NCBI GenBank assembly: GCA_021325655.1 | Contig: JAJPGT010000052.1 | Location: 124,001-188,000 of the forward strand | Length of the DNA stretch: 64,000 nt | Direction of reading: 5' to 3' | DNA from: Pseudomonadota bacterium | GTDB taxonomy: Bacteria > Chloroflexota > UBA6077 > JAJPGT01 | Shown here: piece after piece, positions 27,176 through 36,275 of the stretch | How the letters are laid out: every line of letters begins with the position of its first letter | Position numbering within the stretch: position 1 is the first letter of the stretch | Translations under genes and position numbers: made by a program | The notes under the pieces: model-generated | The model's database searches: none | Seen by the model: only the letters and a program-made list of their open reading frames with translations | What the model was told of the DNA's origin: nothing

Positions 27176-28054
27176 ATGGCACAGGCGGTACTCGACACGG
27201 CGCTCCTGCACCGATTGGATCGCCTCAACCTGATCGTGCGGCGCCGGCTCGCCGGTTCGGCGGCGGGCGACCGCCGCAGTGTGCACCGCGGCGCCTCGCT
27301 CGACTTCGCCGACTACCGCGCCTATGTGCCCGGCGATCAGCCGGAGCGAGTCGACTGGAACATCTACAGCCGCTCCGGCGCGCTGTTCGTCAAGCAGTTC
27401 GACGACGAAGAGCTGCTCACGGTGCACCTGCTGCTCGACGTCAGCCGCTCGATGGACTGGGGTGAGCCCAACAAGCTGGACTATGCCCGGCGCCTCGCCA
27501 GCGCCCTCGGCTACATCGCCCTGCACGGCCATACCCGGCTGGTGGCCTCGTGCCTGAGCGAAGGGCTCGTCTCTAGCTTCGGCCCCGCCTGGGGCCGCGG
27601 ACAGTGGGCGCGGCTCCAGGCCTTCCTGAACAGCACCGCGGCGGAGGAGGGCACAGACCTGGATCGCGGGCTGGGCGCTCACGCGCAGGCGGCCTCCACT
27701 CCGGGGCTGGCGATCCTCATCTCGGACCTGCTGACCCCGCACTGGGAGCGGGGAGTCAAGCGGCTGCTCGCTCGGCGCTACGAGATCGTCATCCTCCACG
27801 TGCTTGCGCCACAGGAGGTCCATCCGGCGGTGAGTGGCGACTTGCAGCTCCACGATCGCGAGACCGGCGAGCGGATCGACATCACCCTGAATCAGGACGC
27901 GCTCGACCGCTACCAGGAACGCTACACGGGCTGGTGCCGGCATCTGGAGAGCTTTGCCACCCGCTACGGCATGCGCTACCACCGAGTGGAGACGAGCGAG
28001 CCGCTGGAGCGCCTGCTGTTCACCTCGCTCCGGCAGCGGGGGGTGCTGGAATGA
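27176..28054 (+). CDS. DUF58 domain protein
   Basis: A 292-residue protein of the DUF58 family, which is a VWA-like fold almost always encoded next to MoxR. The family block RAYVPGDQPERVDWNIYSRS followed by LFVKQFDDEE is clear at about residues 50-85, and the DVSRSMDWG stretch forms a MIDAS-like D-x-S-x-S metal site. No membrane helix is seen, unlike many DUF58 proteins. The start is ATG 27176 (GGGAG upstream); a TTG at 27149 is possible. The stop overlaps the next gene (ATGA). Confidence 0.92.
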   Translation: MAQAVLDTALLHRLDRLNLIVRRRLAGSAAGDRRSVHRGASLDFADYRAYVPGDQPERVDWNIYSRSGALFVKQFDDEELLTVHLLLDVSRSMDWGEPNKLDYARRLASALGYIALHGHTRLVASCLSEGLVSSFGPAWGRGQWARLQAFLNSTAAEEGTDLDRGLGAHAQAASTPGLAILISDLLTPHWERGVKRLLARRYEIVILHVLAPQEVHPAVSGDLQLHDRETGERIDITLNQDALDRYQERYTGWCRHLESFATRYGMRYHRVETSEPLERLLFTSLRQRGVLE

Positions 28055-29907
28055 CGCTGCTCGCCCCCTGGGGGCTGTTGCTCGGCGTGCTGCTGCCGCT
28101 GCTGGTGCTGCTCTACCTGCTCAAGGTGCGCCGGCGCGACGTCGAGGTCTCCAGCACGTACATCTGGCGGCACCTGGTGCGCGACCTGGCCGCCCACGAG
28201 CCGTTCCAGCGGCTGAAGCTCACCGCGCTGCTGGTGGCGCAATTCCTGCTGCTGGCGGCGCTCGTGCTCGCCTTCGCCCGGCCGGCCATCCCGGTCCTGG
28301 CGCAGGAGAGCGAGTTCGCAGTGGTAGTGGTCGACGATTCCGCGAGCATGCAGGCCACCGACGTGCCGCCCTCGCGGTTCGAAGCGGCTCGCGCCCGGGT
28401 CCGCGACCTGATTCAGCGCCTGCCGGGTGGCTCCAGCTTCACCCTGATCCAGGCGGCCCGCCGGCCAGAGGTGCTCGCCTCCGACCAGCAGAGTAGCCAG
28501 GAGGCGCTGCGGGCGGTTGAGCAGCTCCATCCGAGCAACACCCACGGCGACGTGGAGGAGGCGCTACGCCTGGGTATCGCCCTCGCGGGCGACCGGCCCC
28601 ACCGACACCTCTACGTGGTGACCGACGGCGCCCATGGCGGCTTCCAGCTCCCCGACTTGCACGGCGCCCCGTTGAGCTACCTGCGCGTGGGCGGCTCCTC
28701 GGACAACCGCGCGGTGACGGCGATCGCCGCTCGGCCCGACCCGCGCGGCTCGGGGCAAGTACACCTGTTCGTGCGGGTGCGCAACTACGCCGACACCCCG
28801 GTCTCCGACACCCTGGTGCTGGCGGCCGACGGCTCGCCGGTGGAGGCGCGCCCGCTACAGTTGCCGGCCAACGACGGTGTAGACGTCGTTTTCGACACCC
28901 TGCCCCGCGACACCAAAGTGGTCCAGGCACGGCTGGATGGCAAGGACGCTCTCCCGGCGGACGACAGCGCCGCGGTGGTGCTCGGCAATCGCCCGCCGGT
29001 CAAGGTGCTCCTGGTGTCTCAGGGCAACCTCTTCCTCGAGCGGCTGCTGCGGATCATCCCCGGCGTCGACCTGTATCGTGCCGACCCGCGCCGCTACTTC
29101 GCTCTGGATACCGACAGCTACGACATCGTCGTGTTCGACAACTACCTGCCGGAGTCGCTTCCGCGGGGCAACACGCTCATCCTGAACCCACCGGCGAGCA
29201 CGCTGTTCCCGTTCCAGGGGCCGGACGTGCGCCAGCCCCGGCTGACCTACTGGGACAAGGACCACCCGCTGCTCCACTTCGTCGATCTGCGCGACGTCGG
29301 CATCGCCTCGGCCCACGACCTGGCGCCGCCAAGCTGGATGAAGCCGCTGGTGCAGGCGGGGAACGTCCCGCTGCTGCTGGCGGGAGACGACGGAACCCGG
29401 CGGGTGGTGCTATTCCCGTTCGACCTGCGCCATTCCAACCTGCCGCTCTCGGTGGCGTTCCCGATCCTGATGTCCAATATCGTTAGCTACCTGGAGCCGC
29501 CGGGGACGCTGGACGTGCGGAGCCTGGCGCCCGATCAGCCCCAGACGCTGATCCCCCTGCCGCAGGCCGACGCGCTGCTGGTGCAGCGGCCCGATGGCAG
29601 CAGCGTCAAGCTGACGCCCCAGCGCGGCCAGCCGCTGCAATACGACCAGACTGACGAGATCGGGCTGTACACCGTCACCCAGCGGCAGGGCGACCAGGTG
29701 CTGGCCAGCGAGCAGTTCGCGGTGAACCTAACGGATGAAACGGAGTCCGATATTCGCCCCGGCGACGTCCCGCCGGGGGTCGACACGACCGCGCAGGCGG
29801 GTGGCCCACTGGTGACGATGCAGCGCGAGATCTGGCTTCCGATCACGCTGCTGGCCTGCGCCCTGCTCCTGTTCGAATGGTGGCTGTTCCACCGTAGGAG
29901 TGGCTGA
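28051..29907 (+). CDS. BatA-like membrane protein with VWA domain
   Basis: A 618-residue protein. It starts with two membrane helices of the aerotolerance-regulator N-terminal type (LLAPWGLLLGVLLPLLVLLYLLKVRRR), followed by a VWA domain (VVVVDDSASMQ, residues about 92-102, D-x-S-x-S intact), beta-sandwich repeats, and a final helix (ITLLACALLLFEWWLFHRR). Extracytoplasmic placement of the VWA domain is inferred from helix order. The start ATG 28051 overlaps the DUF58 stop; the longer upstream frame is spurious. It probably forms a metal-dependent adhesion or scaffold complex matured by MoxR. Confidence 0.88.
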   Translation: MTLLAPWGLLLGVLLPLLVLLYLLKVRRRDVEVSSTYIWRHLVRDLAAHEPFQRLKLTALLVAQFLLLAALVLAFARPAIPVLAQESEFAVVVVDDSASMQATDVPPSRFEAARARVRDLIQRLPGGSSFTLIQAARRPEVLASDQQSSQEALRAVEQLHPSNTHGDVEEALRLGIALAGDRPHRHLYVVTDGAHGGFQLPDLHGAPLSYLRVGGSSDNRAVTAIAARPDPRGSGQVHLFVRVRNYADTPVSDTLVLAADGSPVEARPLQLPANDGVDVVFDTLPRDTKVVQARLDGKDALPADDSAAVVLGNRPPVKVLLVSQGNLFLERLLRIIPGVDLYRADPRRYFALDTDSYDIVVFDNYLPESLPRGNTLILNPPASTLFPFQGPDVRQPRLTYWDKDHPLLHFVDLRDVGIASAHDLAPPSWMKPLVQAGNVPLLLAGDDGTRRVVLFPFDLRHSNLPLSVAFPILMSNIVSYLEPPGTLDVRSLAPDQPQTLIPLPQADALLVQRPDGSSVKLTPQRGQPLQYDQTDEIGLYTVTQRQGDQVLASEQFAVNLTDETESDIRPGDVPPGVDTTAQAGGPLVTMQREIWLPITLLACALLLFEWWLFHRRSG

Positions 29908-32765
29908 TGCCAGCGCTGCCATCTCTCGAGCTCACCCGCCCGCTTGGCTTGCTCCTGCTCGCCGTCCTGCTCCCCGCCCTGGTGCTGATCCACCGCCATA
30001 GCCGGGCCTACCTGCCGCCTGGCCGCCGCGTGCTCGCGCTGGGGATCCGGCTGCTCGTGACCATGCTGCTCACCCTCGCCGTGACCGCGCCCACCGTGCG
30101 TGGCTCGGCCGACCGGATGGCTGTCGCGTTCCTGGTCGACCGCTCCGACAGCATCGCGCCCGCGGCCCGGGCGCAGCAAGAGGAGTGGCTCCGCAAGGCG
30201 CTGGCGAGCATGGCCCCCGAGGACCGCGCCTCGATCGTGGTGTTCGGGGCCGAGCCATTGATGGAGCGGCAGCTCAGCGCCGACCGGACCCTGGGCCAGA
30301 TCGGCTCGGTGCCGCCCGGCGGCCAGACGAACCTGGCCGCGGCGATCCGGCTGGGGATGGCCTCGCTCCCCAGCACCTGGGCGCGCAAGCTGGTCATCCT
30401 CTCGGACGGCAACCAGAACGTGGGCAACGCGCTGGACGAAGCGAACCTGGTCCACGCCGCGGGGGTGCCGATCTTCGTCGTGCCCGTCAGTGCCGACACC
30501 GGCAACGAAGTGCTCGTCAGCGACGTGCAGGTACCGTCGGTGCTCCGTGAGGGCGAGACCTTCTCCGTCACGGTCACGGTGGAGAGCACCACCGCCGCCC
30601 ACGCGCGCATCCACCTGCTGTCGGATGGGCGGGTGGTCGGCGACCAGGAAGCGGACCTCAACCCCGGGACGAACTCGATCGTCTTCGCCGAATCGCCGCT
30701 CGACAAGGGCTTCCACGCGCTGCAAGTGCAGGTGGAGGCAGACAACGACACCTTCCCGGAGAACAACCAGGGCGGCGCGTTCGTTGTCGTCCGCGGGCGC
30801 CCGCACGTCCTGATCGTGGAAGACACCGCAGGCCAGGGCCGCTTCCTCAAGAACGCGCTCACCGCTGCCGGGATCGACGCGGAGGTCGCCAACCCCGGGA
30901 ACGGGCCCCTGACCGAAACCGCGCTGCGCTCGTATGACAGTGTGGTGCTGGTCAACGTGGCCGCGTCGAAGCTGTCGGATGCCCAGATGCATGCGCTGCA
31001 AGCGTACGTGCGCGACTACGGCGGCGGGCTGGTGGTCATCGGCGGCACCCAGTCGTACACCGTGGGCAACTACTCGCGCACCCCGCTGGAGGAGGCGCTG
31101 CCCGTGCGGATGGAGCTGCAAGGGCAGACCGCCTCGGCCAGCGTGGCGCTGGTGCTGGTGATCGACAACTCCGGCAGCATGGCCGGCGGCCCATTCGGCG
31201 CCTCCAAGATGGACCTCGCCAAGGAGGCAGCGATCTCCGCCGCCGAGCTGCTCGGCGAGTACGACCGGCTGGGCGTGATCGCCTTCGAGGAGACGCCCCG
31301 CTGGGCGCTGGAGATCTCCGACGTCACCGACATGGGGCGGGTCCAGCAGGAGATCGGCTCCATGACCCCGGGCGGCGGGACGAACATCTACCCCGCGCTG
31401 GACGAGGCCTACCGGGCGCTGGCGCAGCTCGACGCCAAAGTGAAGCACGTCATTCTGCTGACCGACGGCATCACCCCAGGCGCCAACTGGGACGACCTGA
31501 TGTTCCGCTACAACCAGGCCCACATCAGTCTGTCCACCATCGCTATCGGCAGCGACGCCGACTTCAACCTGCTCAAGCAGTTGGCCGAGATGGGGAAGGG
31601 CCGCTATTACGAGGGGAACGATCCGTACGACCTGCCCCGCCTGGTGGTAAAGGAGACACAGCAGGTGGAGCGGGCGGCGATCGTCGAGCAGCCGTTCCAT
31701 CCACACCAGGTCTCGCGCAGCCCAATGGTCGAGGGCTTCCAGGACGGGCAGTTCCCCGCACTGCGCGGCTACGTCTCGACCACGCTCAAGCCAACGGCGC
31801 AGATGGTGCTCACCACCCCACAGGGGGATCCGCTCCTGGCGGAATGGCAGTACGGGCTCGGGCGGACGGTGGCCTGGACCTCGGATGCGGAGAACAAGTG
31901 GGCCGCGGATTGGGTGGACTGGCCGGAGTTCAGCCGCTTCTGGGCACAGGTTATCAAGCGTACGCTGCCCCCGCCGGTCGATCCGAACCGCCAGATCACG
32001 GTCGTCCAGGACGGCCCGAACGCGCACATCGTGGTCGACGCGGTGACCGAGCAGCGAGCGTTCCTGAACTTCGCCCACACCACCGCGAGCGTCACCCTGC
32101 CAGATGGCCAGCAACTGGACGTCCCGCTCACGCAGTCGGCGCCCGGCCGCTACGAGGGCCAGTTCCCGGCGAAGGACGAGGGCGCCTACTTCATCGAGGT
32201 GTTGCAGCGCGACGACGCGGGCAACGTGATCTCCAGCCAGCCCGGCGGGTACGTGGTGCCCTATTCCGCCGAATACCGCGAGCGCCAGCCCAACCTCTCC
32301 CTGCTGACGAACCTGGCGCAGCTCACCGGGGGGGCGACGCTGGACGACCCGATCAAGGCGTTCGCGCACGACCAGCCGGCGCCCGGCCAGCCGCTGGAAG
32401 CCTGGCCGACCCTGCTCGCGCTCGCGGCCGGGCTGTTCCTGCTCGACGTCTCGATTCGCCGGCTCCGCCTCGCCTGGGCCGACGTCCGCCCGCTCACCCG
32501 GCGCCTGCAACGCGCCTGGCGGCAGCGCCAGCCAGGCAGCGGGCTCGTCGGCACGTTCCGGGCCGCTCGTCAGCACGGCCGCTCCACACGGGGCGCGGCG
32601 CTCCCTGATCTGAAGCCGGGCGAGGCGAGCGCGCCGCCGCCAGCCACTGCTCCACCGGAGAGCGCCAGCGGGCGCACCACGCGCCTGCTCCAGGCCAAAC
32701 GCCGAGCGCGGGCGGGAACACCGCCCGCGGGGGCGCCGGCTCCGCCGGACAAGCCGCCGCGCTAG
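29907..32765 (+). CDS. Large membrane protein with two VWA domains and glutamine-amidotransferase-like region
   Basis: A 952-residue protein. Two N-terminal helices (about 8-25 and 38-58) precede a first VWA-type region (AFLVDRSDSIAP), a beta-sandwich, a Rossmann-like glutamine-amidotransferase-like segment (MHALQAYVRDYGGGLVVIGG), a second canonical VWA domain (LVLVIDNSGSMAGG, with the D-x-S-x-S site), further beta domains and a C-terminal helix before a basic, Pro/Ala-rich cytosolic tail. This matches the architecture of YfbK/BatB-related proteins in MoxR clusters. It overlaps the preceding gene by TGATG and is the last gene of the cluster. Confidence 0.88.
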   Translation: MPALPSLELTRPLGLLLLAVLLPALVLIHRHSRAYLPPGRRVLALGIRLLVTMLLTLAVTAPTVRGSADRMAVAFLVDRSDSIAPAARAQQEEWLRKALASMAPEDRASIVVFGAEPLMERQLSADRTLGQIGSVPPGGQTNLAAAIRLGMASLPSTWARKLVILSDGNQNVGNALDEANLVHAAGVPIFVVPVSADTGNEVLVSDVQVPSVLREGETFSVTVTVESTTAAHARIHLLSDGRVVGDQEADLNPGTNSIVFAESPLDKGFHALQVQVEADNDTFPENNQGGAFVVVRGRPHVLIVEDTAGQGRFLKNALTAAGIDAEVANPGNGPLTETALRSYDSVVLVNVAASKLSDAQMHALQAYVRDYGGGLVVIGGTQSYTVGNYSRTPLEEALPVRMELQGQTASASVALVLVIDNSGSMAGGPFGASKMDLAKEAAISAAELLGEYDRLGVIAFEETPRWALEISDVTDMGRVQQEIGSMTPGGGTNIYPALDEAYRALAQLDAKVKHVILLTDGITPGANWDDLMFRYNQAHISLSTIAIGSDADFNLLKQLAEMGKGRYYEGNDPYDLPRLVVKETQQVERAAIVEQPFHPHQVSRSPMVEGFQDGQFPALRGYVSTTLKPTAQMVLTTPQGDPLLAEWQYGLGRTVAWTSDAENKWAADWVDWPEFSRFWAQVIKRTLPPPVDPNRQITVVQDGPNAHIVVDAVTEQRAFLNFAHTTASVTLPDGQQLDVPLTQSAPGRYEGQFPAKDEGAYFIEVLQRDDAGNVISSQPGGYVVPYSAEYRERQPNLSLLTNLAQLTGGATLDDPIKAFAHDQPAPGQPLEAWPTLLALAAGLFLLDVSIRRLRLAWADVRPLTRRLQRAWRQRQPGSGLVGTFRAARQHGRSTRGAALPDLKPGEASAPPPATAPPESASGRTTRLLQAKRRARAGTPPAGAPAPPDKPPR

Positions 32766-32853
32766 CCATGTCTCCTAGCACGCCAGCTTCGCTCCGGACT
32801 GGCAGAGACCACCGCCAGGCCGTGTACCATTGCGCAGCTCGCGGGAGAGAGCG

Positions 32854-33354
32854 ATGACGACGACGACCAGGAACGCGCGGATCGTGCAGGTGAACGTATC
32901 TCCGGGCGGGGTGCCGAAGCTGCCCGTCCAGCGCGCCTGGCTGGATGTGGAGGGCCTGGAAGGCGACGGCCATCGCGCCCCGGGGCACGGCGGGCCGCTG
33001 CGCGCTGTCTCTCTCTGGTCGCTCGAACGGATCAAGGCGCTGCGGGCCGAAGGGCACCCCGTCTTCCCCGGGGCAGCGGGCGAGAACCTGACGATCAGCG
33101 GACTGGAGTGGGCGGAGCTGGAACCAGGGCAGCGGCTCCGCCTCGGAGCCGCGGTCGTGGAGCTGACTCGGTACGTCGTGCCCTGCAAGAACGTGGCCTA
33201 CGCCTTCACGGATGGCGACTTCCAGCGCATTCACCAGGACGCGCATCCCGGCTGGGCCCGGCTGTATGCCAGGGTGCTCGTGCCCGGGATGGTCGCCGTC
33301 GGTGATCCGGTCGAGTTCGTGTCCGCGGATGCCGAGGTTGGCGCCTCAGCGTAG
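32854..33354 (+). CDS. MOSC domain-containing protein
   Basis: A 166-residue stand-alone MOSC domain (molybdenum cofactor sulfurase C-terminal type; relatives act as sulfur carriers or molybdenum-dependent reductases). Visible family marks are the VSPGGVPKLPVQRAWL N-terminus, DGHRAPGHGG (the usual glycine/histidine turn), GAAGENLTISG and the conserved cysteine in VVPCKNV. The start ATG 32854 has GGGAGAGA upstream. It may support molybdenum/tungsten enzymes such as the formate dehydrogenase or aldehyde oxidoreductase in this window, which is inference only. Confidence 0.88.
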   Translation: MTTTTRNARIVQVNVSPGGVPKLPVQRAWLDVEGLEGDGHRAPGHGGPLRAVSLWSLERIKALRAEGHPVFPGAAGENLTISGLEWAELEPGQRLRLGAAVVELTRYVVPCKNVAYAFTDGDFQRIHQDAHPGWARLYARVLVPGMVAVGDPVEFVSADAEVGASA

Positions 33355-33360
33355 CCCGCG

Positions 33361-33440
33361 CCACCCGGGTGGGCGGGGCGACGCCGGCCATGCTCGGCCG
33401 CGGGATAGCCATCCACTACCCGCCTCGGGCCATCCCGCGG
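33361..33440 (+). terminator. Palindrome and hairpin downstream of the MOSC gene
   Basis: CCACCCGGGTGG (33361-33372) is a 12-bp perfect palindrome just after the MOSC stop. A second inverted repeat, CCGCGGGAT and ATCCCGCGG (33398-33406 and 33432-33440), has a 25-nt loop and lies before the next start. Either could end the MOSC transcript. Confidence 0.4.
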
Positions 33441-33474
33441 GCGCTGCCACTCGCCCCTGCCGCCCGGAGGCGCG

Positions 33475-34821
33475 ATGAGCGTGCCCACGCGGGTCGCGCC
33501 AGCGCGCCGCGCGGCTCAGCCCGCGCCCGCCCCCTGGCTGGCCAGCCTGCCCACGGCCGCCATCGCGGTGGCGTTCGTCGCGCTCGCGGCGCGGCTGATC
33601 CTGTTCGTTCACCGCTACGCGGTCAATATCCTGTTCTGGGACCAGTGGAGCTACTACCAACCGCTATTCGACGGCGACAACCCGCTGCCACGCTTCTTCT
33701 GGCAGTGGGGATTCCACCGCATGGGCCTGTCGTACCCGGCGATCTGGGCGCTGGCGCAGATCAGCCAGTGGGACAGCCGCTACGAAGCGTTCTTCAACGT
33801 GGCGGTGGTCATCCTGGAGGCGCTCGCTGCGCTGTGGCTCAAACGCCGGCTCACCGGGCGTCTGGCTATCTGGGACATCGCGATCCCGGTGATGCTCCTG
33901 AACCTGTTCCAGTACGAGATCTTCCTCGGCGCTCCGAACCCGGAGAATCGGCTGCCGCTGCTGCTCGTGCTCCTGTTCTGCCTCTGCCTGCTCGTCGAGC
34001 GGGTGCGGCTCCGCTACGCGCTCCTGCTGCTGGTCAACTTCGTCACCACCTTCACCGGCTATGGCGTGTTCGTCGGGTGCCTGACCCCGCTCATACTCCT
34101 GTTCGAACTGGCCAGGGACCGGGCGCACTGGCGGCTGAAGCTCGCCGCGCTGGGGGTCAGCCTGGCCACACTGGCCGCGTTCTTCAATGGCTACGTCTTC
34201 AGCCCCTCGGTGGACTGCTACCAGTTCCCCCACCCGCGCCCGCTGGAGTACCTCCAGTTCTTCACACTGATGTACCAGACATTTTTCGGCTTCCGGCAGG
34301 AGTTCACCTGGTGGACGCCGATCCCAGCGCTCATCCTGCTGGCCGGGTGTGGCTACAGCGCCTGGCGGCTGCTGCGGTCCCGCGACTACCAGCCCATGCT
34401 GCCAGTTATGGTGCTGTATGGGTTCTCCTTCGTCTTCGCTGCCGAGGCGGCGATCGGGCGCGTCTGCCTTGGCGTGGGGACGGCGATCGCCTCGCGCTAC
34501 GTTACCTACGAGGCGCTCGGCTTCCTGGCGCTGTACCTGACTCTCGTCACGCTGCCACGCCCCGCGCCGCGGAACGGCCTGGCGCTGCTGCTGCTGTCCA
34601 GCGTGGTGGCGACGCACGCGCTGAACGACGGGGTAGCCACCCGCCGCGCCGAGTACTACTTCAAGAAGGACGACTGGAAGAACTGCTACCTGCGCTACGA
34701 AGACATCGAGCAGTGCGACAAGCGGACCAAGTTTGCTCTCTATCCCAACCCCGCCGAGGTCCACATGGCTGAGAAGATGGCCTTCCTAAAGGCGCACAAG
34801 CTCAACCTGTACAAGGACTGA
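33475..34821 (+). CDS. Polytopic membrane protein, possibly GT-C-type glycosyltransferase
   Basis: A 448-residue protein with about 10-11 hydrophobic helices. The first extracytoplasmic loop after helix 1 carries ILFWDQWSYYQPLFDGDN, an acidic loop in the place where GT-C glycosyltransferases keep their catalytic Asp, and the C-terminus is a short soluble tail with Cys and charged residues (KKDDWKNCYLRYEDIEQCDK). I do not recognise a specific family. It is a single-gene unit closed by a strong hairpin. Confidence 0.75.
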   Translation: MSVPTRVAPARRAAQPAPAPWLASLPTAAIAVAFVALAARLILFVHRYAVNILFWDQWSYYQPLFDGDNPLPRFFWQWGFHRMGLSYPAIWALAQISQWDSRYEAFFNVAVVILEALAALWLKRRLTGRLAIWDIAIPVMLLNLFQYEIFLGAPNPENRLPLLLVLLFCLCLLVERVRLRYALLLLVNFVTTFTGYGVFVGCLTPLILLFELARDRAHWRLKLAALGVSLATLAAFFNGYVFSPSVDCYQFPHPRPLEYLQFFTLMYQTFFGFRQEFTWWTPIPALILLAGCGYSAWRLLRSRDYQPMLPVMVLYGFSFVFAAEAAIGRVCLGVGTAIASRYVTYEALGFLALYLTLVTLPRPAPRNGLALLLLSSVVATHALNDGVATRRAEYYFKKDDWKNCYLRYEDIEQCDKRTKFALYPNPAEVHMAEKMAFLKAHKLNLYKD

Positions 34822-34824
34822 CAG

Positions 34825-34856
34825 GCGCCCGGGGCGGTTACGGCCGCCCCGGGCGC
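34825..34856 (+). terminator. Terminator-like hairpin
   Basis: A perfect 13-bp stem (GCGCCCGGGGCGG and complement) with a 6-nt loop starts 3 nt past the membrane-protein stop. No T tract follows, as with other hairpins in this window. Confidence 0.65.
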
Positions 34857-34914
34857 GGCATTCGGCGCTCGAAGCCCCTCCCGAATTCTGAGCTCAGGGA
34901 GGGAGCTGCCCGCG

Positions 34915-36075
34915 CTACAGCCCGTACATTCGAGCGGCGTTGTCGTGTAGGATCGCCCGGCCGGCCGCGTAGGCCTCGCGTGGCGAGAAGAAGCCGTCTG
35001 CCGCCAGTTCGCCCAGCACCTGGCCCAGCGCGCGCTTGTACCGCTTGGCGACCAGCCAGAGCGCCTCGGGGAGCGAGGCATCGGCGGCATAGAGAATCTT
35101 GGTGTACGGGGCGCTTTCCAGCACCTCCAAGATGCGCTGCCTGAGGTTGGCCAGACCGAAGATAGCGCCCTCGGAGACATCGAGATACAGGTTCGGGAGC
35201 ATCGCCACCATCACCGCCGCTTCGCTTACCCAGGGCCAGCCGCCGTGGATGAGCACGACCCGGTTGGCGCGGAATCGCTCGCTGTGCAGCAGCGGGTAGA
35301 GCTGCCCGGGGTTGGCGCGCTGGAAGACGATGTCCGGGTCGCCGGTCGCGGCGTGGATGTGCACCCATAGCCCGCGTTCGCGCGCCACGTCCATAGCGTG
35401 GCAGAGCAGGAAGTCGCGCAGCGGCTTCTGGGCGCTGATCGGGCCGCCACGGCTCACCTCGAAGTTGCGCCGCGCCTCGTCTTCCGATATAGGCTCGACA
35501 TTCAGGCCAGTGCGATAGGCGATCACTGACTTGAAGGCGATCGCTCCGTCCGCGATCGCCGCGTCCAGCTCCTCCTGATAGCGCTGGAAGAAGCGGGGCC
35601 AGCTCTCCTCCTGTTCGAGCAGGTCGCGGACGAAGTTGTCGGTGCGGGCGACGCGGCGCAGGCGGGCGGGGGCGATCTGCCCGAGCTGCTCCAGCGTGAC
35701 GCGTGGCCGGGAGCCGCCTTCGTCCACCAGCAGCGCGTCGATCCGGGCGTCCTCGAACAGCCGCTGCGCCCAGCCGCGGTAGTCGGCCTCCGCGGCGCGG
35801 TTGCGCGCCGCCGCCACCGCCTCCCAGCGCTCTTCACAGCCCAGGAAGCGCGCCAGGTCCACCAGCAGCGCCCGGACGCTCAGGCTCGTCTCGCGGTACA
35901 GCCGTAGCGGCGCTTCGAGCTGCTCTGCTGGTAGGAACGGCTCGCGGACACTGGTTACTACCGCGTCGACGAACGACACGGATTCGGCGAGGGCCTCAGC
36001 GCTGAGATGCTTGCTGGACTCGCGCCAGGGGTGGACGTGGTTATCGACGACCGGGACGTCTGACAGGTCGATCAC
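34915..36075 (-). CDS. Amidohydrolase-family protein (TIM-barrel, FluG N-domain-like)
   Basis: A 386-residue metal-dependent hydrolase of the amidohydrolase-2 type. The N-terminal metal motif is VVDNHVHPW, followed by a His region WVHIHAATGDPD, VVLIHGGWPW and a late ILYAADAS with the last metal-binding Asp. These match the barrel also found at the N-terminus of FluG/glutamine-synthetase-like proteins. The GTG at 36075 was chosen (GGAGGG upstream; the barrel begins at once). The substrate is unknown. It is alone on this strand between the membrane protein and the dehydrogenase. Confidence 0.85.
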   Translation of the reverse strand: MIDLSDVPVVDNHVHPWRESSKHLSAEALAESVSFVDAVVTSVREPFLPAEQLEAPLRLYRETSLSVRALLVDLARFLGCEERWEAVAAARNRAAEADYRGWAQRLFEDARIDALLVDEGGSRPRVTLEQLGQIAPARLRRVARTDNFVRDLLEQEESWPRFFQRYQEELDAAIADGAIAFKSVIAYRTGLNVEPISEDEARRNFEVSRGGPISAQKPLRDFLLCHAMDVARERGLWVHIHAATGDPDIVFQRANPGQLYPLLHSERFRANRVVLIHGGWPWVSEAAVMVAMLPNLYLDVSEGAIFGLANLRQRILEVLESAPYTKILYAADASLPEALWLVAKRYKRALGQVLGELAADGFFSPREAYAAGRAILHDNAARMYGL

Positions 36076-36275
36076 AGGGCCCTCCAGGCAGGTGCCGGCC
36101 GCGGCGCGGCCGGGGACACAGGGTACGGTATCGTCCGGGCCACAAGCGCGCAAGTGGGGTGCGCGGCTGGACAGTGTTACGATCCTGGCGTGGAGGACCT
36201 CGATGTTCTGCGGTTCGACACCTGGCCCCGCCAGGCCCGCGAGCGCGCGTGCCGCGCCGGGGTAGAACCTGGCGG

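Noticed and set aside
29535-32576. A 1,013-codon antisense open frame opposite the VWA gene
   Set aside because: Composition is Arg/Asp/Val-heavy with no domain, while the plus strand encodes clear VWA motifs; it is a high-G+C shadow.
36190-36275. Possible N-terminal gene fragment (GTG 36190, EDLDVLRFDTWPRQARERA)
   Set aside because: It runs antisense into the dehydrogenase end, has no separate ribosome-binding site and no continuation.
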